NCBI GenBank assembly: GCA_963921825.1
Contig: OY997592.1
Location: 65,678,336-65,742,335 of the forward strand
Source: Erodium maritimum
Taxonomy: Eukaryota; Streptophyta; Magnoliopsida; Geraniales; Geraniaceae
Length of the DNA stretch: 64,000 bases
Direction: 5' to 3'
Shown: in pieces, positions 45,620-56,990 of the stretch
Position numbering within the stretch: position 1 is the stretch's first letter
How the letters are laid out: the number at the start of each line of letters is the position of its first letter
The notes under the pieces: model-generated
Database searches by the model: none
What the model saw: the letters and a program-made list of their open reading frames with translations, nothing else
Told to the model about the DNA's origin: nothing
Position numbers and translations under genes: made by a program

Positions 45620-45819
45620 NNNNNNNNNNNNNNNNNNNNNNNNNNNNNNNNNNNNNNNNNNNNNNNNNNNNNNNNNNNNNNNNNNNNNNNNNNNNNNNNN
45701 NNNNNNNNNNNNNNNNNNNNNNNNNNNNNNNNNNNNNNNNNNNNNNNNNNNNNNNNNNNNNNNNNNNNNNNNNNNNNNNNNNNNNNNNNNNNNNNNNNNN
45801 NNNNNNNNNNNNNNNNNNN
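45620..45819. other. Assembly gap of exactly 200 N
   Basis: The run follows a C homopolymer at 45592-45617. The round length suggests a placeholder, so the true distance is unknown. Any frame spanning it is meaningless. Confidence 0.99.
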
Positions 45820-48800
45820 AGAGAGGAGAGCTCCCATGGAGTCTTGAAGAAGAAACAAAGGAAAAAGAGGCAACTTGGGTCCATTTTCTACCTCATTCTT
45901 CTCCAAATTCTCTTCTTCTTCTTCATCTCACTCTTCTAGAGGTAAGGACACCTTCTAAATCTCTTTTCTCTTCTTTTCATTTCATGGGTTTTTACTTGGT
46001 TTTGCTAGAAGTTGTTGGGTTTTGTTTGGATGAGTATTAGTTGGTGTTGTTGAGAAGCTTTGGTTGAGTTTTGATGAAAATCCTTGGGTTTTGTTGAGTT
46101 TGGAAGTTGGAAGTTGTTTGGATTGTTGAGTTTTTATGATTCCTACCATGGGTAGAGGAGCTTTGGAGTTATTTATCAGTTTTGGGAGTTGTTGTTGACT
46201 GAAAATGGAGTTTGGATGGTAATTTTCGGGAAAAAGGAGCTGGAGGTTGAAGAAGGGCGAGTCTGCCCAGACCTGCCACGGATCCGTGACGGATACCGTG
46301 ACGGGAGACGTCACGGCTCCGTGATGGAGTTCGTGACGGCACGCGTCACGGTTCCGTGACGTCACCGTGACGGGTGGTGTCACGACTCCGTGACCTCTTC
46401 CGTGGCAGATCAGTTCTGTGGTCTTTTGGGGTGTTTTTCGTCTTTTTCGATCTTTGATTCGAACTGAGCTTTTGGGATGTTTTTGGGGACTTTGCTTGCT
46501 TCTTAATTAGATCTTAATTAGAGTTTAATTGTGTGCCAAGACCTTGGTTTCGAGCTTGAGGGACGAAGACCTTTCCGGGACCCGTGTGAAAAACGGAGGG
46601 GAGGCGAAGCGAACGTTACAGTAGAGATTTGTTAAGAGGAAGACCACAAGGTAGGGGGAATCCTAACTACTCGAGTAATTTCACTATTAGTATGCCTATT
46701 AGGTTAATAAAATCGGAAAGGTCCTAGAATTGCATATAGGATACGAATAACTAGAATAATTGTCTTTCAATTACTAATAATCGGAAGTGTCTAGTATGCA
46801 TGAATAGGATGAGAATAACTAATGTAATTCGCTTTCAATACTTGGGAAATTGTTTTACTGGTAGAGAGGCCGTGATGGGCCCTCAGATTAGTTTTTGTGT
46901 TAGGTTCACATGCTTGTTTGCCTAGTTTAGAATAAACTAAGAGTCTAATGAAACTAGTTAAATTGTATGATTGAATGCTCGGTTAAAGGTTTACATGATT
47001 GAATGTTCATTTGATTGTTTGTGTGATTGAATGTGGATTAATTGATTGATTGAACAGATGATCGAGTATGACTGGTTGTACCAAACGGTGCAATACCGAT
47101 GGTTCGTGACAGGTAAGTATACGGTAAGTGTAGAGGACTATTGGTTGTCTTTGTGTGTTGTGGTGAAAGTGTGCTTGATAAGTGTCGAATGGTGGTTAAG
47201 TTATAGTGTGTTTACCTTATTTATGTTCTTGAGATGTTTGGGTGTTTGGTTTGGTACTACACCGGGGGGGGGGTGGGGGGGGGGGGGGGGGGGGGGGGGG
47301 TGGTAATCTGGTGGTGTTGAGGTGGATTGGTGTTTGATAGATCCGGTGGGATAATGGTTGAGTATTGGAGCCTAAGGGCATTGGTTATTGGACCCTACGG
47401 GGCATTGATTATTGGAGTCTGAGGGCATTGGTTATTGGACCCTACGGGGCATTGATTGTTGGCTACTGAGGGCATTGGTTATTGGATCCTACGGGGCATT
47501 GATTATCGGAGCCTGGGGGCATTGGAGGTTTGGTTGGGTTACTCAGCGAGAGATGGTTACTGTGGTTTCACCCAAGTGTATGCGTCCTACGGGAGCACTA
47601 CCTTGGTTCCCTATGATCTATGGTTTTTTGGAGGCATTTCTGGGAATCCCGATGATGAGCATCCCTTGGGGATGGTTTCCGGTAGCCCCGATGTATGTGT
47701 CTCCTCTGGACTGAGGGAAAATCTGATATGACATGGGTACTCTGGTGGATCGGAATATGGGAACCGACGGGACACTAGAATCTATCTATGGATCGGAGGC
47801 TTGAGAAAGCAAGTGATTGGTGTGATATTAATTGCTCCCATTTTAGTAGTTATGATTTATCTATTGTACTTTTCGTGAAATCTTTAAGTTATTGTTATCA
47901 TTGAGATTACGGTATTATTCTTATTTATTCTGATTACTAGCTTGTCCTGTTTAATAGTATTTAAAATCAATATTTGCGCTATCTTGTTAAAGCAGTTTTA
48001 TTATTGAACTAAATGTAGGGTTGTTACGATTTTTCCTACTGAGCGTAAGCTCACCCCTATGGTTCTTCTTACTGTTTTTACAGGCGTACCTGATGTCTAG
48101 TGAGTTCGAGGCTCGGGAGCTTCTGGGCATCTTGGGGATGATTCTAGATTTGTGTTGGTCCTTTGTACTAAACACTTTATATCTTACTCTTTATGTTGAG
48201 CTGTGACTCATTGGAGATTTTCGAACTATTTACTTATGTTGAGTTGAGGAAGGTTACTTGATATTTTTAAAGGTTTTGCTGATTATTTATTACTTTTCTA
48301 TTATTAATCCCGGTCACGTCTCGAGTCCGGTCAAAATCGGATTTGGGGCGTGACAATTTGGTATCAGAGCCTGGTTTCAATTGAAACAGGTTTCTAATTT
48401 TGAACTTGTTTTCAAAACCTCGGACCAACGTCAATTAGGTGGGTAGAGTTAGGAGGTCTAAGTCGTGTACTCAGTGACGCAAGTGAAAACATTTGATGCG
48501 TAGAGTGGGAACGCCACGAGTCTTAATTGTTCAATGGTTGCCCAAGTTTAAATCTCTTGTTATGATGGTTGCATTGCTTGATTGGTACCCTTACCCTGTG
48601 GATTGTAAGATACAGTGATCAGTGAAGCCGAACGGTTGAGATCGGTATTGGGTTAACGAGCAATAGTCTGACCGTTATAATGTGGTTGTTGAGTAAATTA
48701 CTTGTTATGTGTGTTACCGCCGTGGTTGGTCGTTTCGTGATAGATGAGGTTGAAGGGTTGATTTATCGAAGTGTTGATTTACTAAAGGGTTGACTTATTG

Positions 48801-49330
48801 AAGTGTTGACTTCTTGATTTATGGAAGGGTTAAAATGTTAAAGTATTGAATTGTTGGAATGTTGACTTGGTCGAGACATTGGCCGCTATTTAAGGAATTA
48901 AAACGGAAATGATGATTCAATTGGGTGATATTTGAGATAAGAGTAGAACACGAGTATTCTTGCACTCTTTGATTATTGTTGTGTACTTTGCGGAGCATGA
49001 GAACTCTGTGTGCTAATTGTATTGTGTACTTTGAGGAGCATGAGAACTCTATGTGTTGAATAATCTGGGAAAAACTAATAAGTAAATGTCCCGCTTAAGC
49101 GGAGGGTTAGTGGAAAATACGAATAGGTCATGCCGAATTTTCCGTAGAACTGAAATGTTTGTACTATCACGATTTGACTCAGGGGCGCCACTGTAGTCGA
49201 ACGTGATGGTTGGTTGTCAAGTGGTTACAACGAGATTCGGGGACGCCTGAATCGGGTTATAACGACGCGAAATCAAGATGAATGTTTTGATTAACGATAA
49301 AGAGTTTGAGAAAAGAATGAAATAATATGC
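45820..49330 (+). mobile_element. LTR retrotransposon, third copy of the large family: LTR, primer site and truncated leader
   Basis: The LTR runs from within the gap to 48355, ending CGGATTTGGGGCGTGACA, the reverse complement of the start of the LTR at 30947. The 45830-45930 part matches the region near 33800-33880 in inverted orientation. Inside are a CCGTGACGG/GTCACGG repeat cluster (46275-46410), a G homopolymer (47264-47300), and repeats of GGGCATTGATTATTGGA (47360-47530). After the primer site about 1 kb of non-coding leader follows, and then the element stops; no gag or pol is present. The right boundary is approximate. Confidence 0.75.
48359..48371 (+). promoter_or_regulatory. Primer binding site (initiator tRNA-Met)
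   Basis: TGGTATCAGAGCC, three bases after the LTR terminus CA at 48355. This fixes the orientation of the large LTR family as plus here and minus at 31-36.6 kb. Confidence 0.9.
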
Positions 49331-50931
49331 AGAGAACCCTAAAAGGCCGATCTTTCAAAAACTAATCTAGTTATTTAGTTTAATTACGGTTATCATAGTA
49401 TTTAAGTCTTATTTTTATGGTGGAGGAAGAAAAAAAAATCTTGCCAGCTCACAATATGTATTCCGTCAGCACACATCTCAAAAAGAAACATCTGCACCGA
49501 CATCGATATCCCATGCTCTTACAAACATCATATAATTTCTAGGAAAATGCCTAGACATCAGGGATTGATAATCCATAGTGAAAACCAAGCTGTGATCTGC
49601 TGAAATGACCTCCCACATACTCTGCAAAGTCATATCAAGTTTGCTTGGAACATCATGACTCAAAATTTATGAGTCATGTTAAGTTATTCTCAAGGTACAA
49701 GATCTGAAGCTAATTTACAGTACAACAAAGGATTCAAAGCAGAAAAACTTGCGTTACTAAGTCCCCTTCAATCCATAGAAACCGGGCATCAACGTTTTAA
49801 TGTCTAACGATGAAAAAGCGTCACTATATCCCTTCTCCCATCTCAATTTTTGTTTCTCCGTCGTTATCAAAATGTGAGTCAAGTAAATGTTCTGTCTCCT
49901 CAGTACCACTCTGTTGTGCCCAAAAATTGTCACCAAATCTCTTCAGCCTAGCCAGCTCATCAGCCACTTCCTTCATACTTGGCCTCCTAATGCCACTCGA
50001 ATCTAAGCACCTCCTCGCAAGCTCAGCTACTTCTTGTATCCCTTCCCTTTCGATCTCATCGTCAACTCAAAACCCAAAATCCCAAACAAATCATTACTTC
50101 CAGCACTCGAGATGAAATACTGAATGGTATTTCTCTTCTCTCCGGACCTCGAAGCGGCCGTAGGTTTCTCCCCTGTCAAGATCTCCACAAGGAGAACCCC
50201 GAAACTGTACACATCGCTCTTCTCTGTTAAAATACCCGTCATCAGGTACTCCGGATCAAGATACCCCAAAGTCCCCTGTACCTTGGTAGCCAACACGGTC
50301 TGGTCAGGTGAAGTCAGCACCGAAGCCCCGAAATCAGACACTTTAGCAGTGTAGTTCTCGTCCAAGAGTATATTCATAGACTTAATATCTCTATGGATTA
50401 TCGGAGGATCAGCCGCCGAATGCAGATAGTCAATTGCCAATGCAGCCTCGGCCACCACCCTCAAACGGCTTCTCCATGATCTTAACACCTTCGAGGTCTT
50501 GTCGTGGATGTGCTCGAAAAGTGTTCCGTTTGAAATGAACTCGTAGACCAGTAACGGGACTTTGGTCTCTAGACATAACCCCAAGAGCTTGACGACGTTT
50601 CTGTGGTTCACTTGCGAAACTGTGGCGATTTCGTGCAAGAAGTCTTGGCTCATTTCGATCTTGTTCTCGCTTTTGGGCTTCTTGACGGCGATTTTGGTGT
50701 CGCCCTGTAGAACGCCTTTGTAGACGTAGCCGAAACCTCCCTCGCCTAGTAATTGGTCTTTGTCGTAGTTTTTTGTTGCGTTTTGGAGCTCTGCCTCGGT
50801 GAAGATTCTCATGCGTTGGTTCTTTAGCAGCTCGCCGCCGTTTTTCATGAAATTGTTTTGCTTCCTTCTTTTCTTGAATATGATGAAGATCAGAAGACTG
50901 ATGATGGTAGAGAAAGTAGTTGATCCAACAA

Positions 50932-51764
50932 CTGCGTTTAATATTAAAAACCATCAATCAATACATGCATATGTGGTGGACAACAGGAAAAGTCCTTATT
51001 TTGGTGATGCCTATGTTGCTAGAGATAGGAGTGTAATTTGAACCGCTGTATCCACCTGCATTCGCAGGGCCTATTGAAGGCAAAAATCGCTTGCAAACTC
51101 AGTTCATCCACCTATTGACCAATAGTCATATGTCACGTGGCTATTTGTTCAGATTCGTTTGACCAATCGCTGTCAGTGTTGAGCGAATCGGAACTAATCA
51201 TCTTAAAGGGTAATATACCTATGCTCTTTGTGTATTAACCTTTGGCTCTCATAACTTGATAAAGTATGATTTGAATTGAACTTTGAGATGATGGATAGAA
51301 CCCAACAATAAACACACTGACTAAGAAAAAACTATACTATATAAAAGATTTATATTTCTTTAATGATATATCATAAGGTTATGATCAATAATTATTGGTA
51401 TAATAGCATGTCATGTGATAATTCATCACACCTCTTTGTTATATCGATGGAAAGTTCTAGGTCTAGTATTGAGGAACAAGTTGATTGATCCTCAAGTCCA
51501 CACAACATTTTAATTTGCGAAATCTCATACACCTTCAGATAAAGAGAGAAACAATATGAGGACTTGAAAGACCAGAATCATCAAGGATATTCTGGAAATC
51601 AATAAGGTGTTCTATTTACTTGCAGTTAGTAGTGGCTGGAGGTAAGTGCATCCTTTTTCCCACAATTCAAGTTTTAATACGATTAGAATTCACATGTTTA
51701 GACTTTATGTTCTTCGACAAAACATGAATTGATGCATTTGATAAGTAATCAGAAACATGAGCAC
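50932..51764 (-). other. WAK4 intron 2
   Basis: AT-rich, 833 bp, with donor GCAG/GTGCTC and acceptor ACGCAG/TTGTTGG. Nothing else was recognised in it. Confidence 0.75.
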
Positions 51765-52049
51765 CTGCTGAAACAGTGAGGACCGGAGATAGATGGCAAG
51801 AATCTTTGCCATCACCCCACATCCCAAATGGGCAGCTGCATGTATAATTCCCCTCTGTATTCTTGCAGCTCCCACGGCATGGATATTTTTGTGGCTCCTT
51901 GCACTCATCGATATCTAAACGTTCAACATCAATCCAATAAGTCCACATATAGGAAGTCAAAATGTTAGTGATGAAAATTTAAGATGTTCTTTAGACAGAA
52001 CTTGTAGCAAAAGACATGAATAAATGGTAAAACTAAGGGGTAAACATAT

Positions 52050-52412
52050 TTCTTAGCCATGTATTTTACTTTATGTTCACGTTTTACTGTGCTTCATCTT
52101 TCGTTTCACTTCTTAACTATGACTTTCCAAAAAATTGTAGAACTTAACGTAAAGATGATGAAATCCGTCTCACAGATTCGTTTGTTTGAGTACCCAACTT
52201 CTATAATGCACTCATGAATGCAAAAAAAAATTGGTAGTTTATGCAACTAAAGGTCGGCCATAATTAGAACGTGCAAATGAAATATAGGTGAGAGCTAAGA
52301 AATGATGTTAACTTTTACCTTTGCGCTACGTTCTACAAATTTGTGAAAAAATCATCGTTAGGAAGTAAAACGAAAGATGAAACACATTTAAGACGAGAAA
52401 ATAAGGTAAATC
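52050..52412. mobile_element. MITE-like inverted-repeat element in WAK4 intron 1
   Basis: The left end (GCTTCATCTTTCGTTTCACTT, about 52092-52112, with ATTTTACTTTATGTTCAC before it) is matched in inverted orientation by AAGTAAAACGAAAGATGAAA at about 52365-52384 and the following GAGAAAATAAGGTAAAT. Boundaries are approximate and no target duplication was fixed. The corresponding intron of WAK2 lacks it. Confidence 0.55.
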
Positions 52413-53303
52413 ACACAACTAATCGAATCTGAATTTACCTTTGCATCCTTGTTCCAGATATGGATTTCCCAGGTAACCAACCTTGCAAGAGCAATGATAT
52501 CCGGGCGCATTATCAGAGTAGACACAATCAGCCTCAACTCCACACAGCCCTTCACAGTCCCGCTCACGCGACACCACCCAGTCCAGCGCCACCGGAGGAG
52601 CAGGAATCGCGGTCGGGAAGCCGGTGGTCACAATATCATCCAATAAACTGAAACCGGACTCCATGTCCAGCAGAAAAGCGTAACTGCAAGGGTTGGACTC
52701 ACAAATGCTATGGTTGGATGTGCTGATGAGATCAATACTAAGAGCGTTGACATTCTCAATAATAGCAGTCTGGCAGCACCCAATACCAGAGCAGGCACTG
52801 CTCTTTGTAAGATTCAAAGGCTGAACACACAATGAAGCACACCCACTTGCATAAGTCCCTTCGTTGTCCCCTGTCAGCGCCAGGACATCGCAACCCACCG
52901 CTGTGAACTTGTTTCGCTTGTCGGATAACACGAACGGTGGCTTCTGTGTGAAATCGAGGCTCTGGTTGAAATGATTCGATCCCTCTCCATCGTAGCAGTC
53001 ATAGGATGCTCCTATTTTGACCACGATTGTGCTGTCCTGAGCTGATATGTTCGTGACATGATTTGCGTCAAGCATGAGTTGAGGAGGAGAAGCAGAGCGG
53101 TCGCAGGTCAAGAGAAAGGTCTTGTTCATGGCACAGCTCAACTCATCGATCCCAAATGGGTAAGGAACCGTTACATCCCCGCATTTTTCTTTGCAGCCAG
53201 GTTTGGCTACCAGACCTTCGGCTTCTCCTCCTGCTGAGGTTATCAGCTGGTGTAAGTTTAGGACAAGCCACAATGAGTAAACCCAGGTTCGAGGACCTTC
53301 CAT

Positions 53304-54489
53304 TTTGGTCTTTCGTGCCGAGGAGGAGCTTAGATTCTTTGTTTTGGGCATGTATTGGTACCGTAACGTTTATGTGCTCGAGGCCTGAGTAAGAGCAGCT
53401 GCAGTGGGGTCTATTGAAGGAGAAGAGTGACGAAATTGTGACGTTTATTCTCTTTTGAACAGATTCTCTCTATGCGCATCGTCTTTCTTCCCTCGTCCTT
53501 TCTTCTCAAGTTACTTGTCGATTTTGGTCAGAATCCATCCAACGGATCCAACCTCCACTATGTGAGAATAACGAATCCGACCCTAGATCTGACTTAACCG
53601 GCGTTGTTGAATCAGACCCAGGCACAATGCAGATGTTCTAGTGGGATTTGTTGAAGGTTGACATGGTCAGAAGAAAGAGGTGGGTTGAGACTTTGAGCTT
53701 GCATAGTGTGTGTCATTGTCGACAGTATAGTGGGTTTGTTGTATGCGTTAAAAACAAGTTGATGCTCCAAATGGAAAAAAGTAAAAGGACGTCGTTACTC
53801 TTCCGACATCAGTAACCATAGTTGATATATTCATGGTGATGATGGGCTGCTTAGGCCTGCAGTTTTATTAATATATTTGAAATACCGTCAATTTTTGTCT
53901 AGATGTGACATATAATATTTACATGTCGGAGAAGACGATGGAGATTTAATGTTGCCGGCTCTAGGCATATATTTACTTAGATTTACCACAATCCAAAACC
54001 TGACCAGGATGGGTTTTGCAATTTAAAATGAAAACGGTCCTTCCAAAGTTTACTGCACAAAAATTTCCAGGATAAAAAAAAACACATTTAGTCTATTATC
54101 AGATCGAATCAACACTTGATCTGTATAAGTAGTTGAATCTGGATTTCTTGTCACTAATTAGTCAAAGCCTAGTTGAGAAAGTCTTTGAAGAGGTCGTGTG
54201 CAGGAGAGGAGAGTGATGACCAATGAAACAACGGATATTTTTTATTATTTAAAACGGGAGACATCAATTTTATGTATCAGTCAAAGTAACATACGTATAA
54301 TCTGATGAAAACGCACAAAGGAACGATAAATATTACAGACTCCGGACTAATTACTAGCCTATAATATTACCGACTCCTTACCGAAACCAGAACGCAAAAC
54401 AGGGTGCCCTAGAACGTGTACGTCAAAAGTGCAACAACGTGCACACCAAAGTGCCACATAACGGGCACAACAAACCGTGCTCGGTGTTG
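53304..54489. other. WAK4 upstream region without recognised features
   Basis: No supported frame, no conserved WAK promoter block and no terminal repeats. Several AT-rich stretches. Confidence 0.45.
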
Positions 54490-55095
54490 GCCGATGGCGT
54501 GTCGATAGCCTTTCAATTCTTCGAGTTGATTGTCCCGATGAGATAGGTGAATTTCACTAGTTTGGTTTGTTATAGGGGTGGTCCAGATACTAGTCGGTTC
54601 TTGCTGTGGCGTTGTTGAGCTTGGAGGATTCAGTCGTCAAAGGTGTTTTTTCTTGTGCTTATTGACTGTTTTATCTAGGTTTTAGACCGGTTTATGTTTG
54701 TTGTTGGATTCCGGGCTGCAAGACTTGTTTTGTTAGTTTCCTCTGTTCTGATCGAAGACTTTGGTTGTTTATGTTGTTTTTGTCCCTGTGTTTGTTTGGG
54801 TGCTCCTGTTGCTTAAGTTTGTACTTCTAGGTTTAGAGACCGGTTTTAGGTCTCTAAACCCCTTGTTAGGTCTTTCAGGTTTACTCCTTGTCGGGTTTGA
54901 GTTGTTGACTGTAATTTTCTGGTTCTGAGACCCGTTCTTATATTATTCCCCTTATTGGAAATTCTTTGGTTCGAGGCCGTGTCTATATGTCCGATGCTCC
55001 TGTTTGTAAGTTGTAATGAGGGCTCGCCCTTATCCTTCGACTTAACTTTGAATCCGTTAGATTTTAAATGAAAAAAAAATGCTGATCAAAAAATA
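54490..55095 (+). mobile_element. 5'-truncated LINE-type 3' end
   Basis: A G/T-rich segment whose end (CCTTATCCTTCGACTTAAC, CTTTGAATCCGTTAGATTTT, A tract, GCTGATCAAAAAATAAAA) aligns with the end of the element at 23890-25464. No protein and no target duplication found. Confidence 0.55.
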
Positions 55096-55204
55096 AAAAA
55101 TACTCGTTTTCAAGGGAAGAAAGAATACAGACTAACTGGTACAATATACGAACAAACTATTTTTTAAAAAAAGAAAAAAAAATTAAAAACCCGGATTAGT
55201 TCTC

Positions 55205-56510
55205 TCTAGCGCCGCACACGGAGTAGCAACTTTTGGCCATGACCATAGTCAAGGCCATGGCTTTGCTTCTCTGTTTTGCAGCAGTATTCAAGCTTAGGGA
55301 GGGTGAAGTGAACGCGTGGGCCGGCGAGTGCGATTGGATATCGACTACGGCTGGCGAGGGAAGAGAGAAGCATCCTCGGTTGATTTACAAAGGAAAAAAA
55401 ACAAGTAGCCGCCCCAAGTTTTGCTCTCTACGAAAACCCTAGGGCTTGGCTTTTGGAGGTGATGGCGATCTCGGCGGCGAGACTTTCCAGCCTCTTTGGT
55501 GCTTCTTCCCTGTGGGTCGATCCGGAGGAGGGAGTGATGCATGCGGATGGTGCTGCGACTGGAACGAGCGTCGTGGACGGGAGCGTGGTGTCGGGACGGG
55601 GAGTTGGCGAGGATCGATTTGATCGGAGTGATCGGCAGACCGCGCTGGGACTAGCAGCACTGCCTGTGACTCCACTGTCGTATGACGGCGTGGGGAAGGA
55701 TGGAGACAGGGAGGCCCTGTCGACGCCGTTGACGGTGACGACGAGGGAGATGCTGGAGCCGTGTCTGGTGTTCTCATCGGTCAGGCGGACGGAAGAGGAG
55801 GCTCGTGGAAGGGACGGGCGTACCAGGGCGGTGGCTGGGCCTTGTCGGGCATCGGCGAGGGGATTGGGCACTCGGGCTCGTCGGGGATCGCACGTCCGGC
55901 CGGCGGGGGTGGCACAGGAAGCTGGTCGGTCGACCCGTCGAGTACAGGCGGTTGGCCCGCGCCCGGGGGTACGGTGCCGTCCGGTGCTTCGTGCGGCTGA
56001 GAATGACGTGTCGAGGGAGGAGAATGAATCGGGAGAGACCCTCCGGGATGGGGCGACTCTAATCCCGATTGTGATCTCCACGGCGACGGTTGGAGAATCA
56101 CACCCAGCAGCGGCGGGGGGCTACAAGCACCCTCGCCTACAGGAATGAGTCTGAGGTGGCCCGGGGAGGGTGGGTCGACTTTGACCCCTTCCCGGCGGAT
56201 AGATGGCGCCGGTTCCATCTTCAGTCGATAACTGTCTCCCCTACCAGTCCGGAGTCAGCAAACCCGCGTTCAGGAGCCCTACCATTATCAGTCCAGGGAG
56301 GACGACGCACGCTGACACACCGGGGGAGATGTAGGTCCACCAGTATTCAATTCAACTTGGTTGGCTCGCCTCGTCCCATTTGGAAGAAGCATGATGTATC
56401 GGTGTCTTTAGACGCTACCGCAGATATCCCCTTCGTCCGCCCCCAATTACCAGAGCCGAATTCATTGCTTTTCTTTTCATTTCTGTTTGTTAGTTGAATT
56501 TGCTTTTGTA
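55205..56510 (+). repeat. GC-rich dispersed repeat, family R1 (copy 2)
   Basis: It begins CTCTCTAGCGCCGC, then ATGACCATAGTCAAGGCC, and later contains CACCCTCGCCTACAGGAATG, GGGTCGAC and TGGCGCCGGTTCCATC, matching copy 1 (10325-11830, minus) in order. A 231-codon frame (55453-56148) on plus and others on minus arise from high GC and have no recognised domain. I treat it as a repeat and not as a host gene. Confidence 0.5.
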
Positions 56511-56990
56511 GGTGGGGTACATTTGTATACCTACCAAACTACCTCCTTTTATAATACTATTGCAATTGTTATTCTCAAAATAAAAAATTAAATTAATAAA
56601 ATATTTACTACATAATATATACCGGGAACATACAGATTAAACAATTCGAATAATTATATTACACAAAATGAACAAACATGGACGAATTAGCTTGCTAGCA
56701 CATTCACCATTAACTTTCTCCCACTCGATCCTTGACCGTCAGCTCATCCACACCATCAGCCTAATACAATTACAGATTCATGATATTTCAACAATCAACA
56801 AACCACACCAACACTCTTAATCACCACACTTCATTCAAAACACCACCTTAACTATACCTCCGCCTTATGAATTTTTATTTTGATAATCTAATATTTTTTA
56901 ATCAATTAAACCACTAGCCCTTCTTCATAGTGATGACAAGACCAAGATGTGTTCGAAACTATCAACCCGACCCAACCCGACCCGACTCCT

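Larger units (their letters stand above)
49824..53303 (-). pseudogene. Wall-associated receptor kinase-like gene WAK4, frameshifted in kinase C-lobe
   Basis: Exons 53303-52439, 51914-51765 and 50931-49824 with canonical sites and phase 1 introns. Exon 1: MEGPRTWVYSLWLVLNL signal peptide, GUB_WAK (KPGCKEKCGDVTVPYPFGI), EGF-like module. Exon 2: DIDECKEPQKYPCRGSCKN. Exon 3: transmembrane STTFSTIISLLIFII, Gly loop GEGGFG, AVKK, IIHRDIKSMN, VSDFGAS, GTLGYLDPEYL. Relative to WAK2 one base is missing at about 50061-50066, giving GFELTMRSKGKGYKK and a stop at 50027. In the other frame the protein continues (VAELARRCLDSSGIRRPSMK, subdomain XI) to a stop at 49824-49826. As read it lacks the last kinase helices. 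An alternative ATG at 53351 exists; the paralogue alignment favours 53303. No copy of the conserved TATA block lies upstream. An assembly error is possible. Confidence 0.88.

Noticed and set aside
45333..46040. Frames that cross the N run
   Set aside because: They are artefacts of translating N and of C/G homopolymers.
55453..56148. 231-codon plus-strand frame as a protein-coding gene
   Set aside because: It lies in a dispersed repeat, overlaps equally long frames on the other strand and has no recognisable domain or conserved frame.
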